From Silene conica (taxonomy: Eukaryota; Streptophyta; Magnoliopsida; Caryophyllales; Caryophyllaceae), in assembly GCA_029255685.2 (NCBI GenBank), contig CM055312.2, positions 29,048,203 through 29,112,202 of the forward strand: a stretch of DNA of 64,000 nt, read 5' to 3'. Position 1 is the stretch's first letter; each line of letters begins with the position of its first letter. Under the pieces are notes generated by a model. The model saw only the letters and a program-made list of their open reading frames with translations, ran no database searches and was not told the DNA's origin. A program made the position numbers and the translations under genes. Positions 35,091 through 48,726 of the stretch are shown here, in pieces.

Positions 35091-35855
35091 ATCTCCCACT
35101 TGTCTGAAACAAGTGTGCGCCACCGATTCTCTTGTCCAAAGTTATCTCCCACTCAATGCAAGATTTCTTCCAGGTCGTTCCTGCACGTGATCTCATCATA
35201 AAGTGGTTTCCTCGATCAGGAGAATGACCGTCTGACCGGATTATCTACTATAGACCTTATCCGAGCGTGGCCAAGCATTTTCAGTCAACTCTCCACGAGT
35301 GGCCTTGAGATAAAAATTTGACATAAGTGGACAATCCTGTTGACCTATTTTCTTTGTTCAATCACAGATCACTATGACCCAGAAGATGCCCATCAGCCTC
35401 CTGTTACGGCACGACCTTAAGCAAAAACTAATGTCAATCGGAAACTGTACTGACTCAGATAAATAGTCTCCAGTCAAAAGAATCGACTCGAAGGAATAAA
35501 TAGAAATCCTCGCCACGACCTAGCAACAAAAAGACTCTATAAACGGTCATTGTCCGACAAATTGTCTCACAATCTGCCTATGTAATCAACCAATCATCAC
35601 TATGATCATATGACAGTCGAACATGTCATCTATCGCCTTACAATCTAGTCATTCCGAGACGTCACCTCATTAAGTAACTAGGGACAAAATACAATGTTAA
35701 TCCAGTTTACTTAATAGGGTTCGACGTTGTCATTACAACCTATTTGGATAAAACAAAGTATATGAATTTGGACAACAACTAAATACGACGATAAATGTAA
35801 TTATCATATATGAAATAATTGGTACAATATTTAAAATTATTACATATCGTATAAT
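35091..35855 (-). other. 3' untranslated region and polypurine tract of element A
   Basis: The minus strand ends in CAAGTGGGAGAT directly before the LTR, the usual copia polypurine tract. The rest (35100-35855) has no open frame but is shared with element E (55042-55760), so it is a conserved part of this copia family. Confidence 0.8.
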
Positions 35856-36680
35856 TTACAGTAGTTCTGTCATTTGTCTCAACCCCATAGAAACTACATG
35901 ACTATCATGTTTTGCTTGAGACAATGGCTTGGTTAAAGGATCAGCGATGTTTTCAGCTGTCCCAACCTTACAGACTATAATTTCCTTCCTTTCAATTAGA
36001 TCTCTAATTACATGAAATTTCCTAAGTACATGTCTAGACTTGTTACTAGACTTGGGCTCTTTAGCTTGAAAAATTGCCCCACTGTTATCACAGTATAAAG
36101 TGATAGGATCCTCGGCGGTCGGAACTACTCTCAGTCCCTCCAAAAATTGCCTAATCCAAACAACTTCCTTAGCAGCCTCAGATGATGCAATGTACTCAGC
36201 TTCCGTTGTAGAATCAGCAGTCACAGACTCCTTAAAACTTCTCCAACAAACCGCCCCTCCATTCATCATATAGACAAAACCAGCCTGGGATTTTAAATCA
36301 TCCCTATCGGTTTGGAAACTGGCATCCGTATAACCTCTTACACGTAACTCAGATTCTCCTCCAAACACTAATAATGAATCTCTATTCCTTCTCAAGTATT
36401 TAAGAATATTCTTGACGGCTATCCAGTGACTCTCACTTGGATTATTTTGATAACGACTTGTCATGCTAAAAGCATACGAGACGTCAGGACGACTGCACAT
36501 CATAGCATACATGATCGATCCAACAACGGAAGCATAGGGAATCGACTTCATGCGTTCAATATCCTTAGGTTCCGTGGGACACTGAGATTTACTCAAGGTA
36601 ATCCCACTACCTATTGGCAGAAAACCTTTCTTAGAGTTTTTCATATTGAATCGATCGAGAATTTTATCAATATAAACTTC
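35856..36680 (-). pseudogene. RT end and RNase H of element A
   Basis: Continues the RT frame after a nonsense codon TAA at 36681-36683, between ALS and EVYID, where Gln is usual. It contains the VGSIMYAMMCSRPD block and RNase H with catalytic TDAS (Asp), TTEAEY (Glu) and YCDN (Asp), ending in ADPLTKPL. This is the standard C-terminal end of copia pol. The domain itself looks intact. Confidence 0.93.
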
Positions 36681-37550
36681 TTAACTCAATGCTAATATCC
36701 TATTGGTTCTATCTCTATAGATCCGGATACCCAAGATACGCTGTGCTTCTCCCAAATCTTTCATTTGGAAGTGGTTTCCTAACCACTTCTTAACAGAAGT
36801 AAGCATATCTATATCATTCCCAATGAGTAATATGTCGTCCACATATAAAAGTAAGAAAACAACTTTACTCCCACTAAACTTCATGTATAAACACGGTTCC
36901 TCAATACTTCGAGAAAAACCATTCTGTTTAATCACATGATCAAAACGATGATTCCAACTCCTTGATGGTTGCTTAAGACCATAAATGGATCTCTTAAGCT
37001 TGCATACTTTGTTAGGATTTTTAGGATCCACAAAACCTTCAGGTTGTGTCATGTACACTTCCTCTTCCAGAAACCCATTCAGGAAAGCGGTCTTGACATC
37101 CATTTGCCATATCTCATAATCATGAAATGCAGCAATCGCTAACATTATCCGAACAGATCTCAGCATAGCAACTGGTGCAAAGGTCTCGTCATAGTGTAAA
37201 CCATGAACCTGAGTGAACCCTTTCGCCACCAGTCTAGCTTTGTAGACATCTTTATGTCCATCCATGCCGATTTTAATCTTAAAAATCCACTTACACCGAA
37301 GAGGTCGGACATCTTTAGGTAATCCAACCAGATCCCATACCTGATTGTCATACATGAAATCCATTTCGGATTGCATGGCTTCAAGCCATAACTTAGAGTC
37401 ATAACTAACAATAGCTGCTTTGTAGGTTTTAGGTTCGTCACTTTCTAAAAGTAATACCTCATAGTCACCATCTTCCTCAATGATACCAAGGTATCTATCA
37501 GGTTGGTGACTTACCCTTCCTGACCTCCTAGGTTCAGAAGGAATAATAAC
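36681..37550 (-). pseudogene. Reverse transcriptase of element A
   Basis: Copia RT with the WIFKIK, ARLVAKGFTQ, ETFAPVAMLRS and QMDVKTAFLNG blocks and the catalytic LLLYVDDILL. In the same frame as the integrase core but separated from it by a stop at 37551-37553, and closed by the stop at 36681. The acidic RRSGR linker lies at the start. Confidence 0.93.
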
Positions 37551-37553
37551 CTA

Positions 37554-38240
37554 ATCTGACGAAGAAGGGGCATTTTCCTGTGCAGTCACCTCAGTTTGTG
37601 GCTCTTGAAATTCAAGTCCAAATTTTCTCCCACTCTGTCTCGTAGAAATAAACTCTTTTTCTAGAAAGATAGCCTCACGAGCCACAAACACTTTGTTCTC
37701 GTGACTATTGTAGAAGTAATAACCTCGGGTTTCCTTAGGGTAACCTACAAAAGTACATTTATCAGAACGAGGTGCAAGCTTATCGTCACACTTGTTTCTG
37801 ACATAAGCGTCACAACCCCATACTTTCAAGTATTGTAGATTAGGGACCCTCCCTTTCCATATCTCATATGGTGTTTTGTCGGTAGCTTTAGTGGGACTCC
37901 TGTTCAAAGAACATATTGCAGATAAGATAGCAAATCCCCAGAATGACTCAGGTAATTCAGTTTGACTCATCATTGATCGAACCATATCTAATAAAGTTCG
38001 ATTCCTCCTCTCAGCCACCCCATTCAACTGTGGTGTGCCGGGAGGAGTTAACTGAGATACAATACCACAGTTTTTAAGGTGATCTCTAAAGTCATTGCTT
38101 AAATATTCACCACCACGATCTGATCGTAATGTTTTAATCTTCTTATTTAATTGGTTTTCTACTTCATTCTGAAACTCCTTGAACTTATCAAAAGCTTCAC
38201 TTTTATACTTTATTAAGTAGATATACCCATATCTACTCAT
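37554..38240 (-). pseudogene. Integrase core of element A
   Basis: Copia integrase with catalytic Asp in LRSDRGGEY and Glu in NGVAERRNRTLLDM. The first catalytic Asp (HTDVCGPM) is in the upstream frame. The TPPGTPQ-NGV-ERRNRTLLDMVRSMMSQT region resembles Angela/Tork copias. The frame is shifted against the PR frame near 38265-38275 and ends in a nonsense codon after SSSD. Confidence 0.92.
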
Positions 38241-38938
38241 GTCATCGGTAAAAGTAATGAAATAATCATAATTACCTTAGCAGTGACTGTCATTGGACCA
38301 CATACATCGGTATGTATTAAACCCAATAAATCACTAGCTCGAGATCCTCTTCCTTGAAAAGGTGAACGAGTCATCTTGCCAAGTAGACAAGATTCACATG
38401 TACCAAATGATTCGAAATCAAAAGGTTTAATAACACCAGTCGACACTAGTCTTTTAATGCGTTTCTCGTTGATATGTCCTAATCGACAATGCCATAAATA
38501 AGATAGATCGGTATCACCGGTTTTGAGTCTTTTATTATCCAAATGATAAACATCGTTGCAAGTGTCTAGAATATAAATACCATTAATAGAAATAGCTTGA
38601 CTATATACAATCCCATTAAGGGAAAAAGTACAACACTTGTCCTTAATTACAAAACGAAACCCTTCCGTGTCTAATACAGATACTGATATTATATTCCTAG
38701 ACAACGTTGCCACAAAATAACAATTATTTAGATACAACTGCAAACCCGACGCTAAACTAAGTACATAGGTTCCAACAAATACGGCGGCTACTTTAGATCC
38801 GTTTCCCATCCGTAGATCCACGTCACCCTTGTTTAGCTTCCTTACGCTTTTTAGGCCATGTAAATGATTACACAGGTGAGAACCACAGCCAGTATCTAAT
38901 ACCCAAGTTGTAGTAGTAGCGTAATTTATGTCTATCAT
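38237..38938 (-). pseudogene. Protease and integrase N-terminus of element A
   Basis: Contains the protease active site VLDTGCGSH, the GAG-pre-integrase block (LWHCRLGH...CESC zinc finger) and HTDVCGPM with the first catalytic Asp of integrase. In the same frame as gag but preceded by a stop at 38957-38959. It ends in a frameshift before the rest of integrase. Confidence 0.92.
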
Positions 38939-38956
38939 AAAAGATTTGATTGAGAA

Positions 38957-39853
38957 TTAACATGTTGGCTTCATAATACCAGCTTTGATGTCATCCAGAT
39001 ATTTGGGGCAATTACGCTTCCAATGTCCCTTGATATTACAATAATTACGAGTTTCATTGAGATGATTTCCCTTCTTAGATTTTGGTTTGGAAGGGCCATT
39101 CGCAATAGCCTTCCCTTTACCTTCAACCTGCACGGGTTTCTTACCACCACTCCTTTTAAACTTCTTCTTCCCCTTTACATTAATAGCTAGGACCTCTTTC
39201 CTAGTGTTCCCACTTAACCCCATGTTTTTCTCTGCTTGCACAAGCAAAGAATGGAGTTCATGTAGACTTTTCTTCATGTTGGCCATATTATAATTTACTC
39301 GAAATTGTGTGAATCCTTTGACCATAGAGAGGGAGTGAAGCACTCGGTCCATAATAAGCTCTTCGGGGATCTTGCATCCCAGCCCATCTAGAGTTTCCAC
39401 ATACTCAATCATTTTGAGTATATGGGCACTAACAGATTGCCCTTCCTTAAGATTAGCCTCAAAGAAGAGAACAACAGCATCATATTGAAGTATCCTCGGG
39501 GCTTGAGAAAACATGGTAGAGAGCCTCGAGTATACCTCATATGCATCTTTGAAGCGGACACATTGCCTTTGTAGGGACGCCTCCATCGCAAATATTAAAA
39601 CATTTTTAATGGCGGCGGATTGTCTTTGATAATCATTATATGCGTCCCTTACATCAGGAGTAGCCCTAGTACTTGGTAGAGGGGGAGAAGGATCGACAAG
39701 GTAGCGTAATTTACCATCACCTGCAGCAGCTAATCGAAGTTGTTCTTCCCAATCTTTAAAATTACTACCATTAGCATTTAAAACATATTTGTCCATGAAC
39801 TGGCGGAGCCATGATTCTTTAGAAATCGTAGCGGTTTGACTAGAAGAAGCCAT
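38957..39853 (-). pseudogene. Gag of element A
   Basis: 298 residues starting MASSSQTA, with the SNFKDWEEQLR block, the capsid helices up to MANMKKSLHELHSLLVQAEKNMGL, a Lys-rich stretch and a damaged zinc knuckle, RNYC-NIKG-H-WKRN-C, in which the first Cys is Arg. The ORF ends at a stop in the pol frame; the natural element probably continued into protease. Confidence 0.9.
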
Positions 39854-41796
39854 TGTGATTTACTACAAAACGGGAATGGAAAGAAAATCAACATTTATCA
39901 TAAAATACTTGTAAAACAATTTTAACAAGTTAGCATTTATATAATGATCTCCCACTGAATTATGTAAACGATTCCAAGACCCATCTTTATAATATAAACA
40001 CGGGCACGGTGAGGCCGTTTCATCCCATATTTATATAAATTTGGTGAGTCAACATTTTGACTGATTCTACTGAATAGAACTCTTGGTTGATGAATTTTCT
40101 TAAAATTTATCATTTTAGCCCCGGAATCAACTATGGGCACGGTGAGGCCGATTCATCCCACATTAATCCCATTCAGTCCAACCAATTTTCACGTGTGATA
40201 ACTTTTATTATCCTACTTACCCAACGTAAAAAGAGAGTACCCCGGTGAGCCGAGCCTACCTCTAATGAAGAAGGGATTCATAGGTGCTAATACTTGGTAA
40301 GGCTTTATCTCAATTTTAAAAGTGAGAGATCTTATCAATTTAATTGTCTATCACTTTTAAGTGAACAAAAATGGTGAATGGTAGACAATTGAATCGATAA
40401 CAACGAAAAATAATTAAATAAATATGTAGTGATGACGATTTGGCATGAATGCATAAATGTAAATCAACAATAAGTCCTAATATGACCACCTAGTTAATAT
40501 AATTAACTAAAGTTATTACACATCGGAAACCAACTCCTTGGTCCCTTGAGTCTTCACAAATTGCCCTCCTTCTTTAGGATTTCGGATCTCCTTTCCGAAA
40601 ACACCGTCTTCATGAAAAATCCATCTTTAGATGCTTCATCAAACTACTATTAATTAAATTACATTGCAATAACCTATTATACAATTTGTAATAAAATTAA
40701 AATAAAACTATTAATAAATTACAAATTAGGCGATACGAAATCGCAATTAATTACAAAACAAATCGATATTCCCTTACATTACGGGAAATACCAATTTCTA
40801 CCTATGGCCATATTAGGAAAATTACATAATAATAATGCTAAGAAACATCCATCTAAATGAATAATATAAATTCATTATGTAAAAATGACATGCCAAATCG
40901 TCTTACTTACCAACAACGATCATTTGAGCTCGTAATGACGGAATTTTTACCAATAAAAATTCACAATTAATTCTTAAAACAATTTTAAGACTTACTCATT
41001 TTAATAATCTGGTCTATTATCAAAATAATTAATCTCAACAATTATCTTGAAATTATATGGGAATTAAAACATAATCATGATAAAAAGATACAATAATTCA
41101 CAATTATCTTATAAAAATTCCATTTAATTTAAAAACTAATGGAAAATTAAATTTCAAAGCTATGAACATTCTGGTCTTACACTAAAAATGTCATGCAAGT
41201 GAAAATTTTTAGTTTTGAAATTTATTTAAAATGATTTTATAAATTAATCGGTAAAACGGACAATTTTTACGATTTAATTCTAAATCAAACCATAAAAATT
41301 GAAATAACTTTAAAATCAAATTTTACATATTTTGGAAAAATTTCCAGGAGCTAAAAATTCAAAAATTTCGAGCCCAAAAATTAAATCAATAATTATTTAC
41401 AAAATAACCACTATTTGCCCATTTTTATCAAATAAAAATCATTAAACTAAATAAATTAATCACATTAACTTAAAATTTCTATTTTTCTCATAAATAGAAC
41501 ATGCATGTGGTTATATCTAAATAAACATGCATAAAATTAACATGCAACCAAAAATAATTAACTTTTACTTAGTTTTAATGCATTTTAACATAATTTTATG
41601 CCATTTAAAGTCATAAAAAATAAATCAAATAACAAAAAATCAAATTTTCGTCCCATATAATTCTAAGACCATATTATATACATGCAAGACCATATTATGT
41701 GATAAAAGCTATTTTTAATGACATAATATCAATTTTACTAATTTATCTCATAGATTACTAAAATCGTCTTAAGACAACATGCATGTATGTAACAAT
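39854..41796 (-). other. 5' leader of element A
   Basis: Long AT-rich leader without credible genes. The part 39930-40340 (GGCACGGTGAGGCCG, ACCCCGGTGAGCCGAGCC, GAAGAAGGGATTCAT blocks) recurs in element E at 58590-58870, so it is conserved in this family and may contain packaging or dimerisation signals. Confidence 0.7.
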
Positions 41797-41808
41797 GCTC
41801 TGATACCA
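41797..41808 (-). other. Primer binding site of element A (initiator tRNA-Met)
   Basis: The minus strand reads TGGTATCAGAGC two bases inside the 5' LTR, an exact match. Confidence 0.93.
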
Positions 41809-41810
41809 CT

Positions 41811-43026
41811 TGTTAGTTATTTAGACCATATTAATACTCTTATTGTGATCTTAAAATTACAATATATAATCTAAAATGGTCTAAATCTACATGCATGCAA
41901 ACAAAAGTATAAAAGATGGTATTAAACCATCTTAAGATAAAAAAAAACCTTACATTGTATAAGCAAGATAATGGGCACAACACAAGGACTCCTTCCTTAT
42001 TGTTGTTCTTGAGCTATGGAATAAGAAAGATCCTCCAAGACTACTAACCACCAAATAGATGGTCTCCAAAGGATACACCCAAGATTATCCCAAAAAACTA
42101 CTAAGTTACTAACTAGGTAAATTTAGTAGTAAACCTTGTATTATGTGATAATATTATTACACTAATAACATTATGATATATTTATTATTATGAGGATTTT
42201 TCTCTCTTAAAAATTAAGAGGATTTATGTGTATAATGAGGGGTATATATAGGGGTTTGAAATGTAAACAATTCATCGGAACATGCCATGTGTTTACACCA
42301 CCAAACTTTGACAAATATGCTTAATAAGACCTTATATATATATATATCATGGTTCAAATGGACCCATTTTGGTCCATTTCGATTTCCGACATTTGTCCCA
42401 CAAATGCTTAAAAGTCTTATATTTAATTATCTTAATTAATTATTAAATTGATCATTTAACAATTAAATAATACAAATCAACAATTAATAACCACTTAACA
42501 ATTAAGTTCTTATTAGACTATTTTATCAGTATAAAATATAACTTATGAACCCTTATTAGCTAATTTTACAATCTCTTGTAAGTTTAAATAGCTATTTATC
42601 TTCGCCTCAAATATATATACACATGTCGTAGAAATTTATATAATTAACTATTAATTATAAAATCTCATTTATATTTATTAATTAATTATCAAATAATTAA
42701 ATAATAAATCCCCTTGGCCCAAGTTCGTAACTTGTCATCAAATATATATTCACATGACTTATTTAAAAGTCCTGTAATACAAGGATTTAATTTAATTGTA
42801 TCAAATACAAATAATTAGTTTTTCCATTTTGGCATCATCCTATAGGTGTGACCTAAAGGGATCAGCTGGTCACCGCCGTCACACGACAGTAATGTCAAAC
42901 TCTAGTCAGCCAATCATTACCGATTAACGTTGACCAGCTGACATATATGTAAAATAAATCCCTGACATATTCCTTGTACGAGATTTATTATGTAGACGCA
43001 CTATTGTGGAGGACACTACTCCAACA
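41811..43026 (-). repeat. 5' LTR of element A (without insertions)
   Basis: Complete 1,216-bp LTR, TGTTAG...CCAACA. The short TA run at 42333-42347 is the empty site for X1/X2. A block near 42840-42950 (ATAGGTGTGACCTAAAGGGATCA...GTTGACCAGCTGAC) is shared with the LTRs of element E and with the solo LTR at 44151. Confidence 0.95.
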
Positions 43027-43083
43027 ATTTGTTAGTTAAGCCTAGGGTATCATTGTTAGGTACGCGATAAGCCTATCAAATTT

Positions 43084-43101
43084 TGGCGCCATTGCCGGGG
43101 A
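43084..43101 (+). other. Primer binding site of element B (Athila type)
   Basis: TGGCGCCATTGCCGGGGA, five bases after the 5' LTR end at 43078. Close to the tRNA-Asp-type site of Athila elements. Confidence 0.9.
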
Positions 43102-43212
43102 GCACGGTTTTCTTGCTTTGTGATTAGTTGAATTTTATCTTGTTTTTCCTTGTCTTAGGGAACACTTGTTCCTTGAGACCGTTACTTACAATCCTCTCTA
43201 GATTGTTGTCTT

Positions 43213-44150
43213 ATGCCCAGGTCCTCACGGATTGGTGAACTACTTCCGGTTGATCCCGAGCCCGAGAAAACCTTGTGTAGACGAAAACGTTTCTTGAAGG
43301 AAATTTCTGAAGCTGCAACTCTTGCACAACTTGAAAGTGCGAGAAAATTTTATTTAGAAGACCTTCAAATACTTGAGGAAGGAGAGGTTTCCAATTCACA
43401 ACCAATAAGGAAGATGGTTCGTTTATCCGATCATTCTAAGCCCACCGCGGCTATGCTTCCTAGGGGTATTGCCACTGCCCAAATTGACGCGGCAAATTTT
43501 GAGATCAAGCCGGCTTTTATTAGCCTTGTTGAGAGAAAGCAATTCGGTGGAGGTCCATTGGAAGATCCTAATTTGCACATCACAAATTTTTGTGATTATT
43601 GCTTGATGATTAAGCAAACGGGTGTGACACAAGAGCAAATAAGGGAGATACTCTTCCCTTTTTCATTGAGAGACAACGCCAAGTTGTGGATTAATAGCCT
43701 TGATAGGACCGCTTTGGGGATCACCAACTAGGAAACATTGCCTCTCGCATTTTATCAAAAATATTTTCCACCGGAAAAGACCCAACAATTGAGAAGCCAA
43801 ATCACGGGGTTCCGTCAAAATGGTAATGAAAGCTTGTTTGAAGCATGGGAGAGATATAAAGAGTTACAAAGGCAATGCCCTCATCATGGGTTGGATCCTT
43901 GGTTTCTTGCAATCACATTCTACAATGGTTGTTGTGCCGAATCACGCCGAGTTTTGGACTCCGCTAACAATGGGAGATTCGACCAAATTGATACGGAACT
44001 TGCTCATGCTACCATTGAATCCATGGCGGTGCATGACTCACAATACGCCAACACTCGCAACATCCTATTCAAGGCAAAGGAGGAGGACCCAAACGTGTCT
44101 CTTTTGAAAGCTCAAATTGTGGGGAATATAGCATGTATTCGCCCTAAACA
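43213..44150 (+). pseudogene. Gag N-terminal part of element B
   Basis: Starts MPRSSR. Blocks: the ANFEIKPAFISLVER motif, ILFPFSLRDNAKLW, and AFYQKYFPPEKTQQLRSQITGF...CPHHGLDPWF, the Athila/retrotransposon gag capsid region. A TAG at 43729-43731 interrupts it after GITN, where Trp is usual. The frame otherwise continues to 44150, where a solo LTR interrupts it. Confidence 0.9.
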
Positions 44151-45128
44151 TGAAGGATTATAACGAATTTTACAGTTGAGATTATTGTCATAAGTTAAAT
44201 AAAAACATGAAAAGAATACAACCTTGCGTCCTTGCTTGAATAGGCCTAAGAACAGGAATTAAAGTAAATTCCCTCCTATAACTTGCACCCAAGACTTTGT
44301 TTAAGATGATGCCGCGTGTGCTAGAAAGGCTCTCCAATTGCCTTGCAATATGGGGAGAGTTTTGTGAGGTTTTAGATGTGAGATCTGGGTTTTGGGAAAA
44401 GGCAGTTCTCAAAACCCTAATTTTCCTTGAGATGTGTTTTATCGGTAAAACAATCAAAGAAGCAGTAACCTGACAAAAGGAGAAGGACTCTCCTTATGTA
44501 GTGATTGGGTCGGCCGAACGGGTTGAGGTGAGAGTGGGCTTTTCCCACTCTTACCTTATACCTTTGCGTGATTCGACCCGATTAGCTAAATATTATTCGC
44601 GGGTTTTATTTATAAATCGTACACGTGTTATCAGATATTAATGCAGTCGATGTATTAATAATGGTCTGATAAAATTACGATATTGTATAATGACCCAAAT
44701 TAATATAACTGTTTATATTAATACGCGAATACAATATTTAATTAAATATAACCGTTTATATTTAATTTACGAATTAATCATGTAATCCGTGTTAGCTAAA
44801 ATTATTTAATCCGTATTAAATAATAATCTCAACATCTTATTGACTAATTTAATAGTCAATACCTTTGACTAACTGTTTAGTCGTATTCGGCATAAATGTG
44901 ACTGTATTTTCATACCTTCACATCTCTCAAACGTGTCCTATAGGTGTGACGTATAGGGACCAGTTGATCACCGCCATCCGTATGACAATAACGTCAAACT
45001 TATCTAGCAAGCCAACCGTTATTGATAAACGTGGATCAACTGATAATAATACTGAAGTATGCCCTTGTGATCCTTAAAGAGATTTAATAAGTCATTGTAC
45101 TTAATTGTCAAGGACACCAGCCCCAACA
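44151..45128 (-). mobile_element. Solo LTR of a copia related to A and E, inside gag of B
   Basis: About 978 bp splitting gag. It ends in CCCCAACA and contains the TATAGGTGTGACGTATAGGGACCAG...GTTATTGATAAACGTGGATCAACTGA block that is diagnostic of the A and E LTRs. There is no internal region. The left edge (TGAAGG) is my best estimate; I could not find a clean target duplication, so the ends may be off by some bases or eroded. Confidence 0.7.
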
Positions 45129-45932
45129 CAAATAGCTCTCCTCCAACAACAAGTTGATAATCGGGGATCAAGTTCATCACAAACTTATGAACAAGTCAAT
45201 GCTACTAGCCAAATTGTGGTGTGTGACGCATGTGGTGGAGCGGGGCATGTTGCACAAGAATGTAGGAATACGGTTGAGCAAGTGAATGCTTATCAAAGTC
45301 TCAAACAAAACTTCAATCCTTACTCCAACACCTACAATGAAGCTACAAAGTTTCACCCAAACTTGTCCTACAAAAGCACCAATGTGCTAAATCCACAACA
45401 TCAAAACCAACATGTCCCACAACAACAAAGGCAAGCTCAAATTCCACCACCCGGTTTTCAACATCAAATTCACAGACCCCAACAAAATTCCCAACAAAAT
45501 TTCCAACAAAACTTTCAGCAAGGATTTTAACAACCTTTTCAAAATCAACAAGTTCAAGGTCAATCATCAAATTCCCAACAAAATAATCAACAAATGAGCA
45601 AGCTAGAGGCTTTGATGACACAAGTGGTTGAGACACAAAAGAACATGGCCAACCATATTCAAAAGAGTGACCAAGCTAGGGATGCAACCATCAAAATGCT
45701 TGAAACCCAAATTGCTCAACTTGCCACTTCCAATGCTCAAAGACAACAAGGTCAATTGCCACCTCAAGGTGCACAACCTCATGACACCATAAATGTCATC
45801 ACATTGAGGAGTGGTACCACTTATGATGAACCCCCAATGCCAAATATTGATGATGGGGTACTTGGTGAGAAAAGTGATGATGTTGATGATAGCAACAAGG
45901 TTGATGAATCAAGAAAGGAGGGAGATGTTTGA
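45129..45932 (+). pseudogene. Gag C-terminal part of element B
   Basis: Contains a complete zinc knuckle CDAC-GGAG-H-VAQE-C, a very Gln/Asn-rich spacer (QQNFQQNFQQ), a helical stretch (MLETQIAQLA) and the INVITLRSGTTYDEPP block that precedes protease. A stop at 45528-45530 interrupts the Gln-rich spacer (CAA to TAA). Confidence 0.88.
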
Positions 45933-46754
45933 AATAAAGTTGAGGAGCCGATTGTGGTAGAAGATGTGGAGGATACTCCTCCAAAGGTTGATGCTCCGGT
46001 CAAAGTTCCGGAAAAGGTTCAAGTGCCTTTCCCACATAGATTAAGAAAGGCTCACAAGGAAACTCAGTTTGGTAAGTTCATGGAAGTGGTGAAAAACCTA
46101 CAGGTAACCGTTCCTTTTACCGAATTAATTACCCAAATCCCCTCTTATACAAAGTTCATGAAAGACATTTTAACTAAGAAGAGGACTATTGATGATGTTG
46201 AAACTATAGCATTCACCGCCGAGTGTAGTGCTCTTTTGCAAAACAAGTCCCCTCCTAAGTTAAAGGACCCAGGTAGCTTTTCCATTTCATGCACCATTGG
46301 CACCTATACCATTGATAAAGCTTTGTATGACTTAGGTGCTAGTGTGAGTGTGATGCCTTACACTATTTGTGAAAAGTTGAACATGGGTGTTTTGAAATGT
46401 AATAGTGTCACCTTGCAAATGGCGGACCGTTCTATAAAACGCCCTTTGGGTATTTTGGAGGATGTGCCCGTTAAAGTTGGAAAATTTTTTATTCAAGTTG
46501 ATTTTATTGTTCTTGACATTGCCGAAGATTCACAAATCCCAATCATTTTGGGAAGACCGTTTTTGCACACCGCAGGTGCGGTCATTGATGTCAAGAATGG
46601 TAAGATAACTTTGGAAATAGGTGATGAGACAGTCACCTATAGTTTGAACAGTGCCATGAAAAGTCCAATGCTAGAAGAGCCATGTTATTCCATAGAAGTC
46701 ATAGATGCTATTGATGTTATAATGGATGACTCATTGCCTCGATTCTTTAATTAA
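45933..46754 (+). pseudogene. Protease of element B
   Basis: Aspartic protease of Athila type: PFPHRLRKAHKETQFGKF, LKDPGSFSISCTIG, active site DLGASVSVMP, then the LEDVPVKVG, VDFIVLDI and IILGRPFLHTAGAVIDV blocks. In frame with gag but preceded by a stop at 45930-45932. It ends at a stop caused by a +1-type frame change relative to RT near 46740. Confidence 0.9.
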
Positions 46755-48726
46755 AGATCCTTTGGAGGCACTCTTGTTGTTGGAATCTTTTGCAGGAGAT
46801 GATGATATCGGCAATGATGAAATTGAAGCTTTGGAGGTGGACTTGGATGGAGAGGAGCTACCTTTGGAGGAAAGCTCTCAATTCATAGGTTTGGTTGCTA
46901 CCCCTAAAGAAATTGAGGTACAAAAACCCGAACTCAAACCCCTCCCCTTGAACTTGAAGTATGCTTTTCTTGATGAATCGGAAATGTGCCCGGTCATAGT
47001 TAGTGCCCATTTGAGTGAGAGTCAATTGTCTTCTCTATTGGATGTGTTGAGAACACATAGAAAAGCCATTGGTTATACCCTTGATGATTTGAGGGGTATA
47101 AGCCAAGAATTTTGCATGCATAGAATTCATCTTGAAGAGGATCATAAACCATGTGTCCAAGGTCAACGTCGATTAAATCCTAACATGCAAGAAGTTGTCA
47201 AAAAGGAAGTCATGAAACTTTTAGATGCGGGAATTATTTATGCAATTTCCGATTCAAAGTGGGTAAGTCCGGTCCAAGTGGTCCCTAAAAAAGGAGGGAC
47301 TACGGTAGTCAAAAATGATAAGAATGAACTCATCCCTACTCGAATTGTGACGGGATGGCGCATGTGCATTGACTATAGGAGGTTGAATTTCGCCACCAAG
47401 AAAGACCATTACCCATTACCCTTTATTGACCAAATGTTGGAGAGGTTGGCATGTCATAAGTACTTTTGCTACTTAGATGGTTATTCGGGTTTCTTCCAAA
47501 TACCCATACATCCCAATGACCAAGAGAAGACCACTTTCGCTTGCCCTTATGGTACCTTTGCTTCCCGTAGGATGCCCTTTGGTCTATGTAATGCCCCCGC
47601 GACCTTCCAACGTTGCATGACTAGTATTTTCTCAGATTTCATTGAGTCGATCATGGAAGTTTTTATGGATGATTTTAGTTTCTATGGCACTACATTTGAT
47701 GCATGTTTGGCCAACTTGACTAAGGTCTTGAAAAGATGTGAAGAAGTGGACTTAGTTTTGAATTGGGAAAAGTGTCACTTCATGGTGAATGAAGGAGTGG
47801 TACTAGGCCATCTTGTTTCGGAAAGAGGTATTGAAGTGGATGGTGCTAAGGTTCAAGTAATTGAACAACTTCCCCCTCCCGTGAATGTCAAAGGCGTGCG
47901 GAGCTTTTTAGGTCATGAGGGGTTTTACCGTAGGTTTATCAAGGATTTTTCCAAAATTGCTAAGCCCCTTACCGAGCTCCTCTTAAAGGATGCTCCATTT
48001 GTGTTTACTAATGCTTGCCTTGAGTCACTCAACAGGATTAAGAAAGCTTTGATCTCCTCCCCTATCATCCAATCACCGGATTGGAGCTTGCCCTTTGAAT
48101 TGATGTGTGATGCAAGTGACTATGCGGTGGGTGCCGTACTTGGACAAAGGAAAGACAAGGCGCTCCATGCACTCTACTATGCGAGCAAAACGTTGGATGA
48201 AGCTCAAATCAACTATGCCACTACCGAGAAGGAGCTTCTTGCTATTGTCTCTGCCTTAGACAAATTTCGTTCCTACTTGATTGGCTCCAAAGTCATTGTC
48301 CATACCGATCACGCCGCCTTAAAGCATCTACTTTCAAAGAAGGAGGCAAAGCCAAGGCTCATTAGATGGATCTTGCTCTTGCAAGAATTTGATCTTGAGA
48401 TTCGTGACAAGAAAGGAGCCGAAAATGTTGTTGCCGATCACCTCTCCCGTTTGAGGTTTGATGATGGGGGTATTCATATACCTATTGATGAATCTTTTGC
48501 CGATGACTCCTTGATGATGGTAGATGAGAATACACCATGGTATGCCGATATTGCCAATTATCTTGTTGGTCATGAGTTGCCACCTAACCTTTCATATCAA
48601 CAAAGAAAGAAGTTCATGCATGATGCCAAATTTTATCTTTGGGATGATCCTCATTTGTTCAAACATTGCTCCGATGGGCTATACCGGAGATGTATCCCGC
48701 AATGGGATGTGAAGGGTGTATTATAA
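46726..48726 (+). pseudogene. Reverse transcriptase and RNase H of element B
   Basis: 666 residues. The RT shows [42 protein letters not shown], the [13 protein letters not shown] block and catalytic FMDDFSFYG. RNase H shows [36 protein letters not shown] and ADHLSRL. These are Athila-specific wordings of the family motifs. TAA at 48724-48726 (after KGVL) cuts it off from integrase in the same frame. Confidence 0.95.

Noticed and set aside
44188..44457. Minus-strand 89-residue frame
   Set aside because: Falls inside the copia-type solo LTR, with no motif and no homology that I recognise.
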